Origin: Stigmatella erecta
Lineage (GTDB): Bacteria > Myxococcota > Myxococcia > Myxococcales > Myxococcaceae
DNA length: 64,000 nucleotides
Direction of reading: 5' to 3'
NCBI RefSeq assembly: GCF_900111745.1
Contig: NZ_FOIJ01000001.1
Location: 434,001 to 498,000 of the forward strand
The notes under the pieces: model-generated
The model's database searches: none
Told to the model about the DNA's origin: nothing
The model's input: only the letters and a program-made list of their open reading frames with translations
Shown: one piece after another, positions 54,972 through 64,000 of the stretch
How positions within the stretch are numbered: position 1 is the first letter of the stretch
Layout of the letters: the number at the start of each line of letters is the position of its first letter
Program-made: the position numbers and the translations under genes

Positions 54972-56448
54972 GCCCCTTCTCGCCGCCAAGGGTGTCGAGA
55001 AGCGCTTCCCCGGAGTTCACGCCCTCGCGGGCGTGAACTTCGAGGTGAGGGCGGGCGAGGTGCACGCCCTCATGGGGCAGAATGGCGCCGGCAAGTCGAC
55101 GCTCATCAAGATCCTCACCGGCGTCTATGCCCGCGACGGTGGCACCATCACCTTCGAGGGCCGCGACTTCCGCCCCACCTCGCCGGGAGACGCCCAGCGG
55201 CAGGGCATCAGCACCACCTATCAGGAACTCAGCCTCATCCCGACGCTGACGGTCGCCGAGAACCTCTGCCTGGGCCGGGCGCCGCGCCGCTGGTACGGCA
55301 TCGACTGGCGCGCCATGCGGCGCAAGGCCGAGGAGACGCTGGCGACCTTCGACTTGCGGATCGACGTCACCCAGCCGCTGGGGACGCTGTCGGCCGCCGT
55401 GCAGCAGCTCGTGGCCATCGCCCGCGCGGTTCAGACGGAGGCCCGGGTCATCATCCTGGACGAGCCGACCTCGAGCCTCGACAGCCACGAGACGGAGCTG
55501 CTGCTGGGCATCATCGGCCGGCTCAAGGCCCGGGGCCTGGGCATCGTCTTCGTCACGCACTTTCTCGACCAGGTCTACCGCGTCAGCGACCGCATCACCG
55601 TGCTGCGCAACGGCACGTTCGTGGGCACGTACGAGGCCTCGCAGCTCTCGCGCCTGGAGCTGGTCTCCCAGATGCTGGGCAAGGTGCCCGAGGAGCTGGA
55701 GCCCGCGCTGCACGAGCACCCGGAGCACCGGGGCACCCCGGTCATCACCGCCCAGGGGCTGGAGCGCCGGGGGTTCGAGGCGTTCGATCTGACGATCCAC
55801 GAGGGCGAGGTGCTCGGCTTCGCGGGCCTGCTCGGCTCGGGCCGGACCGAGGCGGCCCGGCTGCTGTTCGGGGCCGACCACGCCCGGAGCGGCACGGTCA
55901 ACGGCTCGGTGCCCAAGAGCCCGCGCCAGGCCATCGCCCAGGGCATGGCGTTCCTGCCCGAGGACCGCAAGGCCGAGGGCATCTTCCCCGACCTGTCGGT
56001 GCGCGAGAACATCGCCATCGTCGTGCAGCGCAAGCTGGGCTTCACCGTGTCGCGCGCCCAGCAGGACGCGCTGGCCCAGGAGTTCGTGACCAAGCTGGGC
56101 ATCAAGACGCCGCACATCGAACAGCCCATCCGGCTGCTCAGCGGCGGCAACCAGCAGAAGGTCATCCTCGCCCGGTGGCTCGCGTATGAGCCGCGGCTGT
56201 TCATCCTGGATGAGCCCACCCGCGGCATCGACGTCGGGGCCAAGGGGGAGATCGAACGCCTCATCCACCAGCTGTCCCAGAAGGGGCTCTCGGTCCTCTT
56301 CATCTCGGCCGCGCTGGAGGAGGTGCTCCGGCTGTCGCACCGCATCGCCGTGTTCCGGGACCGGAAGAAGGTCCGGGAGCTGACGCGGACGACGCTGCCC
56401 GAGGTCATGGAAGTCATCGCCGGAGAGGAGCCCCCTCATGCGCCATAG
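54961..56448 (+). CDS. ytfR: Sugar ABC transporter ATP-binding protein (YtfR-like)
   Basis: This 495-residue protein has two ABC cassettes. The first has Walker A GQNGAGKST and signature-like TLSAAVQQL; the second is degenerate in its P-loop (GLLGSGRTE) but keeps LLSGGNQQKV and FILDEPTRGIDVG, the usual pattern of ribose/galactose-class transporters. It energises import of the sugar bound by YtfQ. It starts at GTG within the 3' end of ytfQ (11-bp overlap) and overlaps ytfT. In E. coli the orthologue is YtfR of the galactofuranose system. Confidence 0.93.
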   Translation: MSTEPLLAAKGVEKRFPGVHALAGVNFEVRAGEVHALMGQNGAGKSTLIKILTGVYARDGGTITFEGRDFRPTSPGDAQRQGISTTYQELSLIPTLTVAENLCLGRAPRRWYGIDWRAMRRKAEETLATFDLRIDVTQPLGTLSAAVQQLVAIARAVQTEARVIILDEPTSSLDSHETELLLGIIGRLKARGLGIVFVTHFLDQVYRVSDRITVLRNGTFVGTYEASQLSRLELVSQMLGKVPEELEPALHEHPEHRGTPVITAQGLERRGFEAFDLTIHEGEVLGFAGLLGSGRTEAARLLFGADHARSGTVNGSVPKSPRQAIAQGMAFLPEDRKAEGIFPDLSVRENIAIVVQRKLGFTVSRAQQDALAQEFVTKLGIKTPHIEQPIRLLSGGNQQKVILARWLAYEPRLFILDEPTRGIDVGAKGEIERLIHQLSQKGLSVLFISAALEEVLRLSHRIAVFRDRKKVRELTRTTLPEVMEVIAGEEPPHAP

Positions 56449-57418
56449 AAACTTCTGGCCGCTGGTGGCACTGGCGGCGCTGCTGGTCTTCAACCTGATC
56501 TTCACCACGGGCTTTGCCCGCGTCGAGTTCCGGGACGGGCGGCTGTTCGGCACGCTCGTGGACATCTTCCAGAACGGCGCCCCCGTCATGCTCCTGGCCG
56601 TGGGGATGACGCTGGTCATCGCCCTGGGCGGCATCGATCTGTCCGTGGGCTCGGTGATGGCGCTGTCCGGCGCGGTCGCCGCGCTGCTGATGACCGAGCA
56701 TGGGCAGTCCGTGCCCATGGGCGTCCTCGCCGCGCTGGGCGTGGCCCTGATCGTGGGGGCCATCAATGGCGCCCTCGTCAGCTATGCCAGCGTCCAGCCC
56801 ATCATCGTCACCCTCGTCACCCTGGTGATGGGGCGGGGGCTGGCCCAGGCGCTGACCCAGGACCAGAAGATCCGCTTCGAGATTCCGGCCTTCGAGTTCA
56901 TCGGCAACGGGACGGTGCTGGGCCTGCCATTCCCGGTCCTGCTGGTGGCCGCGGTGGCCGTGGCGGTCAGCGTGCTGCTGCGGCGGACCGCGACGGGCCT
57001 CTACATCGAGGCCATGGGCGGCAACCCGCAGGCGGCCCGGCTGTGCGGCCTGCGCGTGCACGTCATCCGGATGCTGGCCTTCATGGCGTGCGCGCTGTGC
57101 GCGGGGCTCGCGGGGCTCATCGCCGCCGCGGACATCAAGGAAGCGGACGTCGCCAACGCCGGGCTCTACCTGGAGCTGGATGCCATCCTGGCCGTCGTGC
57201 TCGGGGGCACCAGCCTGACGGGCGGGCGGGCCAACCTGGTGGGCTCGCTCATCGGCGCCACCTTCATTCAGACGCTCACCATCATGCTCCAGATGCGCGG
57301 GGTCATCACCGAGCACACGCTCATCATCAAGGCCATCGTGGCGCTGACCGTGTGCTTCATGCAGACCCCCTCGTTCGAGCGCATGGTGCGGCGCTTGCGG
57401 CCCGCGGAGGGCGCGTGA
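56438..57418 (+). CDS. ytfT: Sugar ABC transporter permease (YtfT-like)
   Basis: This 326-residue inner-membrane permease of the ribose/galactose class has about ten hydrophobic segments and the loop IALGGIDLSVGSVMALSG. Its ATG lies 11 bp inside ytfR. The E. coli orthologue is YtfT. With YjfF it forms the channel of the furanose transporter. Confidence 0.92.
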   Translation: MRHRNFWPLVALAALLVFNLIFTTGFARVEFRDGRLFGTLVDIFQNGAPVMLLAVGMTLVIALGGIDLSVGSVMALSGAVAALLMTEHGQSVPMGVLAALGVALIVGAINGALVSYASVQPIIVTLVTLVMGRGLAQALTQDQKIRFEIPAFEFIGNGTVLGLPFPVLLVAAVAVAVSVLLRRTATGLYIEAMGGNPQAARLCGLRVHVIRMLAFMACALCAGLAGLIAAADIKEADVANAGLYLELDAILAVVLGGTSLTGGRANLVGSLIGATFIQTLTIMLQMRGVITEHTLIIKAIVALTVCFMQTPSFERMVRRLRPAEGA

Positions 57419-58377
57419 GCTTCCTGCGCAAGCACATCACCGTCCTGGCGGGACTGCTGGCCTACCTCGTGCTCTACGCCATCGCGGCGGCCCGGTACGA
57501 CGGCTTCCTGTCGCTGCCCGTCTTCATCAACTTCCTGTCCAACAACGCGGTGCTCGGCATCGTCGCGGTGGGCATGACGTTCGTCATCCTCTCTGGCGGA
57601 ATCGATCTGTCCGTCGGGGCGGTGATGTCCTTCTCCAGCGTGCTCATTGGCGTCCTCATCATGGACCACCAGTGGAACGTGTTCGCCGCGGTGGGCGCCT
57701 CGCTGGTCTGCGGCACCACGCTGGGGGCGGTGATGGGGGCCATCATCCACAAGACGGGCATCAAGCCCTTCATCGTCACGCTCGCGGGGATGTTCTTCGT
57801 GCGCGGGCTGGCGTTCATCATCCACCTGGAGTCGATCGCCATCGCCGCGCCCCAGCACACCTCCATCGCCATCATGCGCGTGGGCCCGCTGCCGGTGACG
57901 GCGGTGCTGTTCCTCACGTTCGTGGCCGTGGCCTGGTACGTCGCGGTGCTCACCCCCTTCGGCCGCAACGTCTATGCGCTCGGAGGAGGGGAGGAGGCCG
58001 CGATGCTCATGGGGCTTCCCGTGCAGCGCACCCGGATCGCCGTGTACGCGGTGAGCGGGTTCTGCGCCTCCTTCGCCGGGGCCGCGCTCACGTTCTACCT
58101 CTCCAGCGGCAGCCACCTGGAGGGCGTCGGCATGGAGCTGGATGCGATCGCCACCGTGGTCATCGGCGGCACGCTGCTCGCCGGCGGGGTGGGCTCGGTG
58201 TTCGGCACGCTCGTGGGCGTGTTGATGCTGGGCCTCATCCTCACGTCCATCACCACATACGAGGGGATGATGAGCTCGGGGCTCACGCGCGTGGCCATCG
58301 GCGCGCTGCTTCTGTCCTTCGTGATGCTGCAGAAGCTGCTGACGCGGCGGATCGCGGGCGCGGGCCGGGCCACCTGA
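57415..58377 (+). CDS. yjfF: Sugar ABC transporter permease (YjfF-like)
   Basis: This 320-residue permease is the second membrane subunit, with ILSGGIDLSVGAVMSFSS and about nine to ten hydrophobic segments (IVTLAGMFFVRGLAFIIH). It starts at the GTG whose last bases are the first of the ytfT stop (GTGA). It completes a four-gene transporter in the same order as E. coli ytfQRT-yjfF. The ends of the operon and the convergent sigma-54 activator are 15 bp apart. Confidence 0.92.
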   Translation: MSFLRKHITVLAGLLAYLVLYAIAAARYDGFLSLPVFINFLSNNAVLGIVAVGMTFVILSGGIDLSVGAVMSFSSVLIGVLIMDHQWNVFAAVGASLVCGTTLGAVMGAIIHKTGIKPFIVTLAGMFFVRGLAFIIHLESIAIAAPQHTSIAIMRVGPLPVTAVLFLTFVAVAWYVAVLTPFGRNVYALGGGEEAAMLMGLPVQRTRIAVYAVSGFCASFAGAALTFYLSSGSHLEGVGMELDAIATVVIGGTLLAGGVGSVFGTLVGVLMLGLILTSITTYEGMMSSGLTRVAIGALLLSFVMLQKLLTRRIAGAGRAT

Positions 58378-58392
58378 GCCGGACGGCGCGCC

Positions 58393-59901
58393 TCAGTCCT
58401 CTCCGGAGAGGCCGTACTCCTTGAGCTTGCGCGACAAGGTGTTGCGGCCAATCTCCAGCGCCTTGGCCGCCGCCGTGCGGTTGCCCTTCACCGCCTCCAG
58501 CACCCGGAGGATGTGGCGCCGCTCCACCTCCGCCAGGGGGAGCAGCGCGAGGCCTGGCTCCTCCGCCTGAGGCCCCGCGCCCACGGCGGGCGGGGGCCGG
58601 TCCAGCGTGGGCAGGGGCAGGTGCTCTTCGAGGATCTCTCCCTCGCAGAGCACCACCGCGCTCTCGATGCAGTTCTCCAGCTCGCGCACGTTGCCGGGCC
58701 AGCGGTAGCCCTTGAGCCGCTCCAGCGCCAGGGGGCTCAGCCGGGGCGGCTCCAGCCGGTGGCGCTTGGCCGCCGTGGCCACGAAGTGCCGCGCGAGCCG
58801 CTCGATGTCCTCTGCCCCGCGCTCGCGCAGGGGAGGGAGCACCAGTTCGACCACCTTGATGCGGTAGTAGAGGTCCTCGCGGAACTGGTTCTCGGCCACC
58901 ATGCGCGACAGGTTGCGGTTCGTCGCCGCGACGATGCGCACGTCCACCTTGACCGTCTGCGTGCCGCCCACGCGCTCGAACTCGCGATCCTGGAGCACCC
59001 GTAGCAGCTTGCCCTGCACCGAGAGCGGCAGCTCGCCGATCTCGTCGATGAACACCGTGCCCCCGTCAGCCGCCTCGAACTTGCCCTGCACCCGGTGGTC
59101 CGCCCCCGTGAAGGCGCCCTTCTCGTGGCCGAACAGCTCGTTCTCGATGAGCGTGGCGGGCAGGGCGGCGCAGTCCACCTTCACCAGGGGCTTGTCCCGG
59201 CGCGGCCCGTTGACGTGGATGGCCCGCGCGAACAGCTCCTTGCCGCAGCCGCTCTCCCCGCGCAGCAGCACCGTGGCGTCCGTGGGCGCGGCCTTCTGAA
59301 CCAGCCGGTAGAGCGCCCGGAGCTGCGCGGACTCACCGATGATGCGGTTGAAGAAGTAGCCCACCGGGGCCTGAGGCTGCTCCTTGGCGCGCTTGAGCTC
59401 CTGGTAGAGGCTGGTGGTCTGCAGGGCGGTGCTGACCTGCGTGGCGATGGCCACCAGCCGCTCGGTGTCCTCGCCGGTGAACGGTCCGCCCCCGAGCCGG
59501 TTGAGCACCTGGAGCACGCCGTAGACGCTGCCCTGGGCGTCCTGCAGCGGTACCGCCAGCAGGCTCGAGGTGCGGTAGCCCGTGAGCCGGTCGATGTCGG
59601 AGAAGAACAGCCGCTCGCCCCGGGGGTCCGAGCTGCTAACGGGCGTGCCCTCCTGGGCCACGTGCCCCGCGGCCCCCTGGCCGAGCTTGACGCGGATCTG
59701 CGACACCTCGGGCAGGTGCGCGGCGCGCGAGAACAGCTCGCCGCGCGCCGGGTCCAGCAGCCAGAGCGTTCCCCGGTCCGCCTGCATCGTGACGGCGATG
59801 CGGTCGACCAGCGTCTGGAGGAACGCGTCGAGATCGATCTCCCGGTCCACCAGCCCGCCGACCGACAACAGCACCTGGGTGACATCCTTCGGTGGGGACA
59901 T
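58393..59901 (-). CDS. GAF-domain sigma-54 activator (NtrC/NifA-like)
   Basis: This 502-residue protein has an N-terminal GAF domain (~20-165), an AAA+ sigma-54 interaction domain with Walker A GESGCGKE (215-222) and GAFTGA (262-267), and a C-terminal Fis-type helix-turn-helix (last ~45 residues, [23 protein letters not shown]). It resembles NifA-type activators that sense ligands by GAF. Targets are unknown; the adjacent transporter is an obvious candidate but I could not find a convincing -24/-12 promoter there. ATG 59901 begins the protein (GGGGAC upstream); the longer frame adds nothing recognisable. Confidence 0.92.
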   Translation of the reverse strand: MSPPKDVTQVLLSVGGLVDREIDLDAFLQTLVDRIAVTMQADRGTLWLLDPARGELFSRAAHLPEVSQIRVKLGQGAAGHVAQEGTPVSSSDPRGERLFFSDIDRLTGYRTSSLLAVPLQDAQGSVYGVLQVLNRLGGGPFTGEDTERLVAIATQVSTALQTTSLYQELKRAKEQPQAPVGYFFNRIIGESAQLRALYRLVQKAAPTDATVLLRGESGCGKELFARAIHVNGPRRDKPLVKVDCAALPATLIENELFGHEKGAFTGADHRVQGKFEAADGGTVFIDEIGELPLSVQGKLLRVLQDREFERVGGTQTVKVDVRIVAATNRNLSRMVAENQFREDLYYRIKVVELVLPPLRERGAEDIERLARHFVATAAKRHRLEPPRLSPLALERLKGYRWPGNVRELENCIESAVVLCEGEILEEHLPLPTLDRPPPAVGAGPQAEEPGLALLPLAEVERRHILRVLEAVKGNRTAAAKALEIGRNTLSRKLKEYGLSGED

Positions 59902-59969
59902 GGTGGGCAAGGGCGGAAGAACGAACGCCGTGGATCCACCATAGCATTCGGAGGTCATCACACCCGGTC

Positions 59970-60809
59970 TCACGCCGTCACGGTGGAGCCCAGGACAATG
60001 CGCTTTCCCTCCTGGGCGGGCTCGCTGGCGGCGAAGTGGGAGCGCGCTTCCTCGGCCATGTTCTCCAGCACGTCGTCGTTGTGCGCCGGATCATGGTGAA
60101 ACAGCATCAGCCGCCGCGCGCCCACCGCCTGGGCCACCTGCGCGGCATCCACCATGGTGGAGTGTCCCCAGCCCTTCTTGGGAATGCCTCCCGTGCCCGC
60201 GTACTCGCTGGGGGTGTATTGCGCGTCGAGGACGAGCGCATCCGCGCCCTCCAGGTAGCGGCCCACCGCCGGGGTGAGGCTGTCACGCGACAGCTCCACG
60301 TCCGTGGCGTAGACGAAGGTGTGGCCATCGGCCTCGACGCGGTACGCCAGGCAACCCTGGGGATGAGGCACGTCCACGGGGGTGACGCGGAACGGGCCCA
60401 CTTCCACGGGGCGGCCATGCAGGGCCGAATCGAACGTCATTCGCGAGCGCATGATGGCCATGGGCACGGGGAAGTTCGGCGGCTCCATCTGCTGGGTCAG
60501 CACGCTGCGCAGGGCCTGGGCCCCGTTGGCGCCGGGCCCGAAGAGGCGAAGCTCGGTGGTGCCCAGGTAGGCGGGGGTGAAGAAGGGGAAGCCCTGCACG
60601 TGATCCCAGTGCAGGTGCGAGAAGAAGAGGGCCGCCTTCTGGGGGGCGCTCTCCCGCATCAGTTGCTCGCCCAGCGTGCGGATGCCCGTCCCCGCGTCGA
60701 AGATGAGGCGGTGGCCCTGGCTGGTCACCTCCACGCAGGCGGTGTTGCCGCCGATGCGCGAGCCAGAGACCGAGATGCTGCCCCGAACGCCGAAGAACCG
60801 GATTTCCAT
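59970..60809 (-). CDS. Metallo-beta-lactamase-fold hydrolase
   Basis: This 279-residue protein starts MEIRFFGVRGSISV, the usual start of phosphodiesterase-like MBL proteins, and has the di-zinc motif HxHxDH (SHLHWDH, His65, His67, Asp69, His70), further ligands in VPHPQGC and YATDVELS, and a C-terminal FHHDP. Relatives include class II cAMP phosphodiesterases and phosphoribosyl cyclic phosphodiesterases. cAMP hydrolysis is attractive because an adenylate cyclase lies in this window, but this is inference. It lies upstream of the sigma-54 activator (68-bp gap) on the same strand. Confidence 0.88.
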   Translation of the reverse strand: MEIRFFGVRGSISVSGSRIGGNTACVEVTSQGHRLIFDAGTGIRTLGEQLMRESAPQKAALFFSHLHWDHVQGFPFFTPAYLGTTELRLFGPGANGAQALRSVLTQQMEPPNFPVPMAIMRSRMTFDSALHGRPVEVGPFRVTPVDVPHPQGCLAYRVEADGHTFVYATDVELSRDSLTPAVGRYLEGADALVLDAQYTPSEYAGTGGIPKKGWGHSTMVDAAQVAQAVGARRLMLFHHDPAHNDDVLENMAEEARSHFAASEPAQEGKRIVLGSTVTA

Positions 60810-60948
60810 GGTGCTCTTCCTCCCGATGGTGGCGGCTGGGTGTGGCCGCGTTCACAGGCGGAAGGACAAAGCAGGGATGATGCCAAAAGCTAACCCTCTG
60901 AACTCACAAAGGCAGAGCCATTTCAGGGGAGGGTAGTGCACCAAAATG

Positions 60949-60980
60949 GATCGGCCTGGATCAGGGCGATCAGGCCGATC
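60949..60980 (-). terminator. Hairpin terminator of the MopE-like lipoprotein gene
   Basis: A perfect 10-bp inverted repeat GATCGGCCTG (60949-60958, 60971-60980) with a 12-base loop lies 46 bp past the stop of the minus-strand gene. It is followed on the minus strand by CATTTTGG. Confidence 0.55.
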
Positions 60981-61026
60981 TGGAGCATCTGGGATCGCCT
61001 GGAAGACCTGTTTCCGCAGTGGGCTT

Positions 61027-62679
61027 TCAGGGCCGCCAACGAAGGAGGGTGTTCTTGTCTCCAACGGCCCAGATTTCGTGAGGCCCTACACCGCCGATGG
61101 CCGTAGGAGTCCAAGAGCCCGAAACGTCGGAAGCCCAGTCCTTACCGTTGTACCACTTCAAGGTGCTGTCGGTAGCAGCCACATAGACGGTGGTGGGGCC
61201 ATAAGCGGTCAGCCCTTGAATGTCCGGGGGCGTGTTTCCCAGCCCAGGCAACCGGGTCCATCCGTCTCGCGAGCGCTGGAGCACCACGCCATTGTCTCCC
61301 GCAGCAAAGGCCAGCCCATCATGAACCACATGAACGCTGCGAAGCGTGGTGTCAGCGGGCAATCCCGTTGGCAAGGTTTCCGGAATCCAGTTGCCATCCG
61401 CGTCCACGCCAAAGACTTTCGGGCTGCCGTCATGCGAGCCCACAGCCAGCATGTTCGAGATCTTCGTTCCATGAATGGCGCGGAGACTGAAGCCAGCAGT
61501 GAAGACCTCTGTGGGCGCCTTTGTGTAAACCCACCGGTAGATGCGGCCTTCGCTATTCACCGCAAAAAGCACTGTCCCTGTCGCGTCCTCGAAGCCCACC
61601 AAACCATTGAGCCGCGCCATTGAGCCCGAAGGGGTACCACCACAATCGGAGTCTGCCGCCTTGTGTGAACCGAACACGCCCCCCGTGGAGCCGAGGAACA
61701 CACGCCCATCACTGGGGCGGGCCCATGCCGAGATCCAGTTGCCTGCGCAATTCGTGTACTCCGTTGCCCCGCTGCTGCCTGCCACGTGAATAACTCTGCC
61801 ATTATCGCCCACAACCCACACATGGCCTTCGGCATATGCAGTTACCGCACGCCAGCGTGTCTCTGGATCCCCTGGCAGGGGAACAGTTGACCAGGACATC
61901 GAGCCACATCCGGTCTCGTCCACCTGTTTATTGCAGTTGTTGTCCACCCGGTCGCAGCGCTCCACAGCGTCTGTGAAGGCGAAGGGGGAGTTGTCGTCGC
62001 AATCATCCAAAACGGTGACCGCTCCCTCCACGGGCGGCTTGCAATCGTCGCCCACGGAGGTGCCTGCGCGTCCATCTCCGTCCACGTCCGTGTACCAAGT
62101 GGTGAACGGCTGAGTGCTCATGCACGTAGTCGCGACGCCTTGCGCCGTGCATGAGAAGGTGCCCGCGCACTCCTGCGCCGTGGTGCAGGCGAGATCCACC
62201 GCCCCTGGCTTTACTGCGGGGTTTGCATCGTCGCAGTCCGTTCCCCGCCCATCGACTGGGACCACGAAGCCGTCGTCGTCCAGGTCGGTGGCCCGCAGGT
62301 CCAGCCGCACCACCTCGATGCCCTCCTCGGGCACGCGGACGTCCACACTCTCGATGGCCACGCTCCTTCTGTCCTCCACCTTACAGTCAGCCTCGGAGGC
62401 TTCGGCAGTGATGGTGAGCTCATGGCTCCAGTCGTCCTGCCGGTAGACGGCAACCGTCAGATCCTGGCTGCGCGGCACTCTGCCGTCCGCAGACTCTAGG
62501 ACGCTGAGCACCTGCTCCGTGGACCGGGAGGGGTCCGCCTTGTCGCTCGCCGTCAGGGTGAGGCAGCCCGGGCGGAACGTCGCGTAGGAGAGGTCCACAC
62601 GGATAGCCCCCTCACGGCGGTCTTCGCTCTTGCACGCCGCGAGGGTCACAAACCACAAGCCGAACAGGAATAAACGCAT
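61027..62679 (-). CDS. MopE-like lipoprotein with beta-propeller C-terminus
   Basis: This 550-residue protein has a lipoprotein signal with Cys16 (TLAAC). An N-terminal beta region is followed by calcium-type Asp-rich motifs (LDDDGFVV...GTDCDDANPAV and DVDGDGRAGTSVGDDC...DDCDDNSPF..RVDNNCNKQVDETGCG), the pattern of the MopE 'putative metal-binding' proteins. The C-terminal half (~270-550) has repeats such as VWVVGDNG, GLAFAAGDNG and IWAVGDKN, as in YCF48-like beta-propellers. It is probably exported and attached to the outer membrane. The ligand is unknown. The base composition is a little lower in GC than its neighbours. Confidence 0.83.
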   Translation of the reverse strand: MRLFLFGLWFVTLAACKSEDRREGAIRVDLSYATFRPGCLTLTASDKADPSRSTEQVLSVLESADGRVPRSQDLTVAVYRQDDWSHELTITAEASEADCKVEDRRSVAIESVDVRVPEEGIEVVRLDLRATDLDDDGFVVPVDGRGTDCDDANPAVKPGAVDLACTTAQECAGTFSCTAQGVATTCMSTQPFTTWYTDVDGDGRAGTSVGDDCKPPVEGAVTVLDDCDDNSPFAFTDAVERCDRVDNNCNKQVDETGCGSMSWSTVPLPGDPETRWRAVTAYAEGHVWVVGDNGRVIHVAGSSGATEYTNCAGNWISAWARPSDGRVFLGSTGGVFGSHKAADSDCGGTPSGSMARLNGLVGFEDATGTVLFAVNSEGRIYRWVYTKAPTEVFTAGFSLRAIHGTKISNMLAVGSHDGSPKVFGVDADGNWIPETLPTGLPADTTLRSVHVVHDGLAFAAGDNGVVLQRSRDGWTRLPGLGNTPPDIQGLTAYGPTTVYVAATDSTLKWYNGKDWASDVSGSWTPTAIGGVGPHEIWAVGDKNTLLRWRP

Positions 62680-62881
62680 GCCCAGTGCATTCCCGGGCGG
62701 TTCAGCGCCCGTCTGGAGGCCGCATTCCCATGGAAATGGGGCCCGGAGAACTCATCGTCCATAATCCGCTGAGCCGGTCACCGTCCAGCCACCTTCGAAG
62801 TCCGTGGCCCTGGCATCCTGGCTCCGCTATTTTCTGGCGCTTCGCGTCGCACCCAGGGCTGTAGACATCTCTCGTGTTCTC

Positions 62882-64000
62882 ATGGTTATCGCGCGTCTCC
62901 TCCTGGCATCCCTGAGTTCCTGGCTCCTGCTGGCCGTTCCGGAGGCCCACGCGCAGGCCCCGGAGCCCGCGGCAGCGGCCGAGCCCTTGACCCTGGAGCG
63001 GGCCATTCAGCTGGCAGCCGAGCGGAATGAGGCTCCCCTGGCTGCCCAGCAGCGCTCGGAGGCCGCCGAGGCCCGCGTGGCCCGCGCCCGGGCCTTCTTC
63101 TTTCCGGAGCTGAGTCTGAGCGGCACCTACACCCGCCGCCTCCGGGAGTCCGTCCGGCAAGTGGGGGGAGAGACCACGGTCATCCAGCGCTACAACGCCC
63201 TGGGCGCCTCGGCCACGGCCCGGATGACGCTCTTCGACGCGCGGGGCTTCCCCCTGTACCGCGCGGCCCGGCTGGAGGGAGATGCGGCCCGGCTGGATGC
63301 CCGGGAGGCCCGGCGGCTCGTGGCCTTCGAGGCCGCGGATGCCTTCCTGGCCACGCTGGGCGCCCAGCAGGTCTACGAGGCGGCGGTGCGCCGGCTGGAC
63401 TTCGCGCGCCAGAGCCTGCAGGACGCGCAGGCGCGGGCCCAGGCGGGCCTGGCCAGCACCAATGACGTGACGCGCGCGGAGCTGGAGGCGGCCAGCGCCG
63501 AGGTGCAGCTCGCCTCCTCCCGGGGCGAGGCCCAGACGAGCCGCATCGAGCTGGGCTACCTGCTCGTGGCGCCCCCCATCGAAGTCCCCCTGGTGCTCCC
63601 CGAGGGGCTGCTGGCCGAGGCCGCAAGGACTCCACCGGCGCGGACCTCCCTGGCCGAGGGCGCCGTGAACCGCCGCCTGGACATCCTCTCCGCGCAGCTC
63701 AAGGTGAAGGCCCAGGAGGCCTCCGCGAAGGAGCCCCTGGCCCGGCTGCTGCCCGTCCTGGGCGTCTCCGGCCAGTACCGCTTCACGAACGAGCAGGGGC
63801 TCGCGGGCAACAGCGGGGACGGCGCCTTGCAGGTGGACCTCACGTGGACCCTCTTCGATGGGGGAGAGCGCTACGCCGAGCGGGACGAGCGGGTGGCCCT
63901 GGCCCGGGCCGCAGCCCTGGACGCCACCGCCCTCACGCGCCGGGTGGATGTCGACATCCAGCGCGCCCAGGTGGCGCTCGACAACGCCCAGGCCTCCTTG
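62882..64000 (+). CDS. TolC-family outer-membrane protein (3' end beyond the window)
   Basis: The first 373 codons are present and the frame is still open at the window edge. The signal peptide ends near residue 24 (AHA-QA). The mature start has LTLERAIQLAAERN, the typical TolC/OMF opening, followed by coiled-coil helices (AEARVARARAFFFPELSLSG, DAREARRLVAFEAADAFLATLGAQ, AGLASTNDVTRAELEAASAEVQLA) and the second repeat with LLPVLGVSGQYRF and LTWTLFDGGERYAERD. It would form the outer-membrane channel of an efflux or type I secretion system. The adaptor and pump genes would lie downstream. The leader from 62680 to 62881 has no recognised gene. Confidence 0.88.
   Translation, partial: MVIARLLLASLSSWLLLAVPEAHAQAPEPAAAAEPLTLERAIQLAAERNEAPLAAQQRSEAAEARVARARAFFFPELSLSGTYTRRLRESVRQVGGETTVIQRYNALGASATARMTLFDARGFPLYRAARLEGDAARLDAREARRLVAFEAADAFLATLGAQQVYEAAVRRLDFARQSLQDAQARAQAGLASTNDVTRAELEAASAEVQLASSRGEAQTSRIELGYLLVAPPIEVPLVLPEGLLAEAARTPPARTSLAEGAVNRRLDILSAQLKVKAQEASAKEPLARLLPVLGVSGQYRFTNEQGLAGNSGDGALQVDLTWTLFDGGERYAERDERVALARAAALDATALTRRVDVDIQRAQVALDNAQASL

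Overview
The window looks like chromosome from a myxobacterium of the Cystobacterineae (Stigmatella, Archangium, Cystobacter or Myxococcus relatives). This rests on very high GC, strong third-position GC bias, a Lon protease that reads as the Myxococcus xanthus vegetative Lon (LonV), many signalling proteins (FHA/GAF cyclase, Ser/Thr kinase, sigma-54 activator, multi-domain histidine kinase), many lipoproteins and secreted carbohydrate-active enzymes. Genes are densely packed on both strands and no gap exceeds about 300 bp. I saw no tRNA, rRNA, CRISPR array, insertion sequence or phage genes.

Layout. 0-1 kb: a short J-domain protein abutting a 5'-truncated LysR-type regulator. 1.2-3.6 kb: a secreted beta-helix protein with FN3 and CBM56-like modules, probably acting on beta-1,3-glucan. 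3.7-6.2 kb: lonV. 6.5-17.2 kb: a VWA lipoprotein and the SOS mutasome in two pieces, imuA-imuB (7.9-10.3 kb) and dnaE2 (14.2-17.2 kb). Each piece has a LexA-like box, and between them lie four minus-strand genes (small secreted protein, ABC-F ATPase, SPFH/NfeD pair). 17.3-19.7 kb: a recent tandem duplication of a secreted SGNH hydrolase. 19.8-27.2 kb: membrane protein, Pro-rich protein + apolipoprotein N-acyltransferase, AidB-like acyl-CoA dehydrogenase, AAA-type ATPase, WbqC-like protein. 27.3-34.9 kb: histidine kinase, PhyH dioxygenase + aldo/keto reductase, alpha/beta hydrolase + PlsC acyltransferase, universal stress protein, an SDR-fold protein without its catalytic Tyr/Lys. 34.9-37.7 kb: a two-gene flavin/iron-sulfur amine dehydrogenase with rearranged domains. 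37.7-40.3 kb: an ECF sigma / anti-sigma / STN-polymer operon. 40.4-46.9 kb: TruD, then a translationally coupled adenylate cyclase and Ser/Thr kinase, then a GIDE-like membrane protein.

46.9-60.8 kb is the most coherent functional block: a UDP-sugar pyrophosphorylase-like enzyme, an M24-fold protein, galactokinase and a GH43 lipoprotein, divergent from a second GH43 lipoprotein that leads an operon with a complete YtfQ-YtfR-YtfT-YjfF-type furanose ABC transporter. A sigma-54 activator and a metallo-beta-lactamase-fold protein follow. I read this as a locus for breaking down and importing arabinofuranosyl- and/or galactofuranosyl-containing glycans, with galactose salvage. The window ends with a MopE-like lipoprotein and the first 373 codons of a TolC-family outer-membrane protein.

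Functions are assigned by reading motifs and from family knowledge; no database search was run. Starts were moved from the longest reading frame when signal peptides, overlaps (ATGA/GTGA) or ribosome binding sites argued for it.
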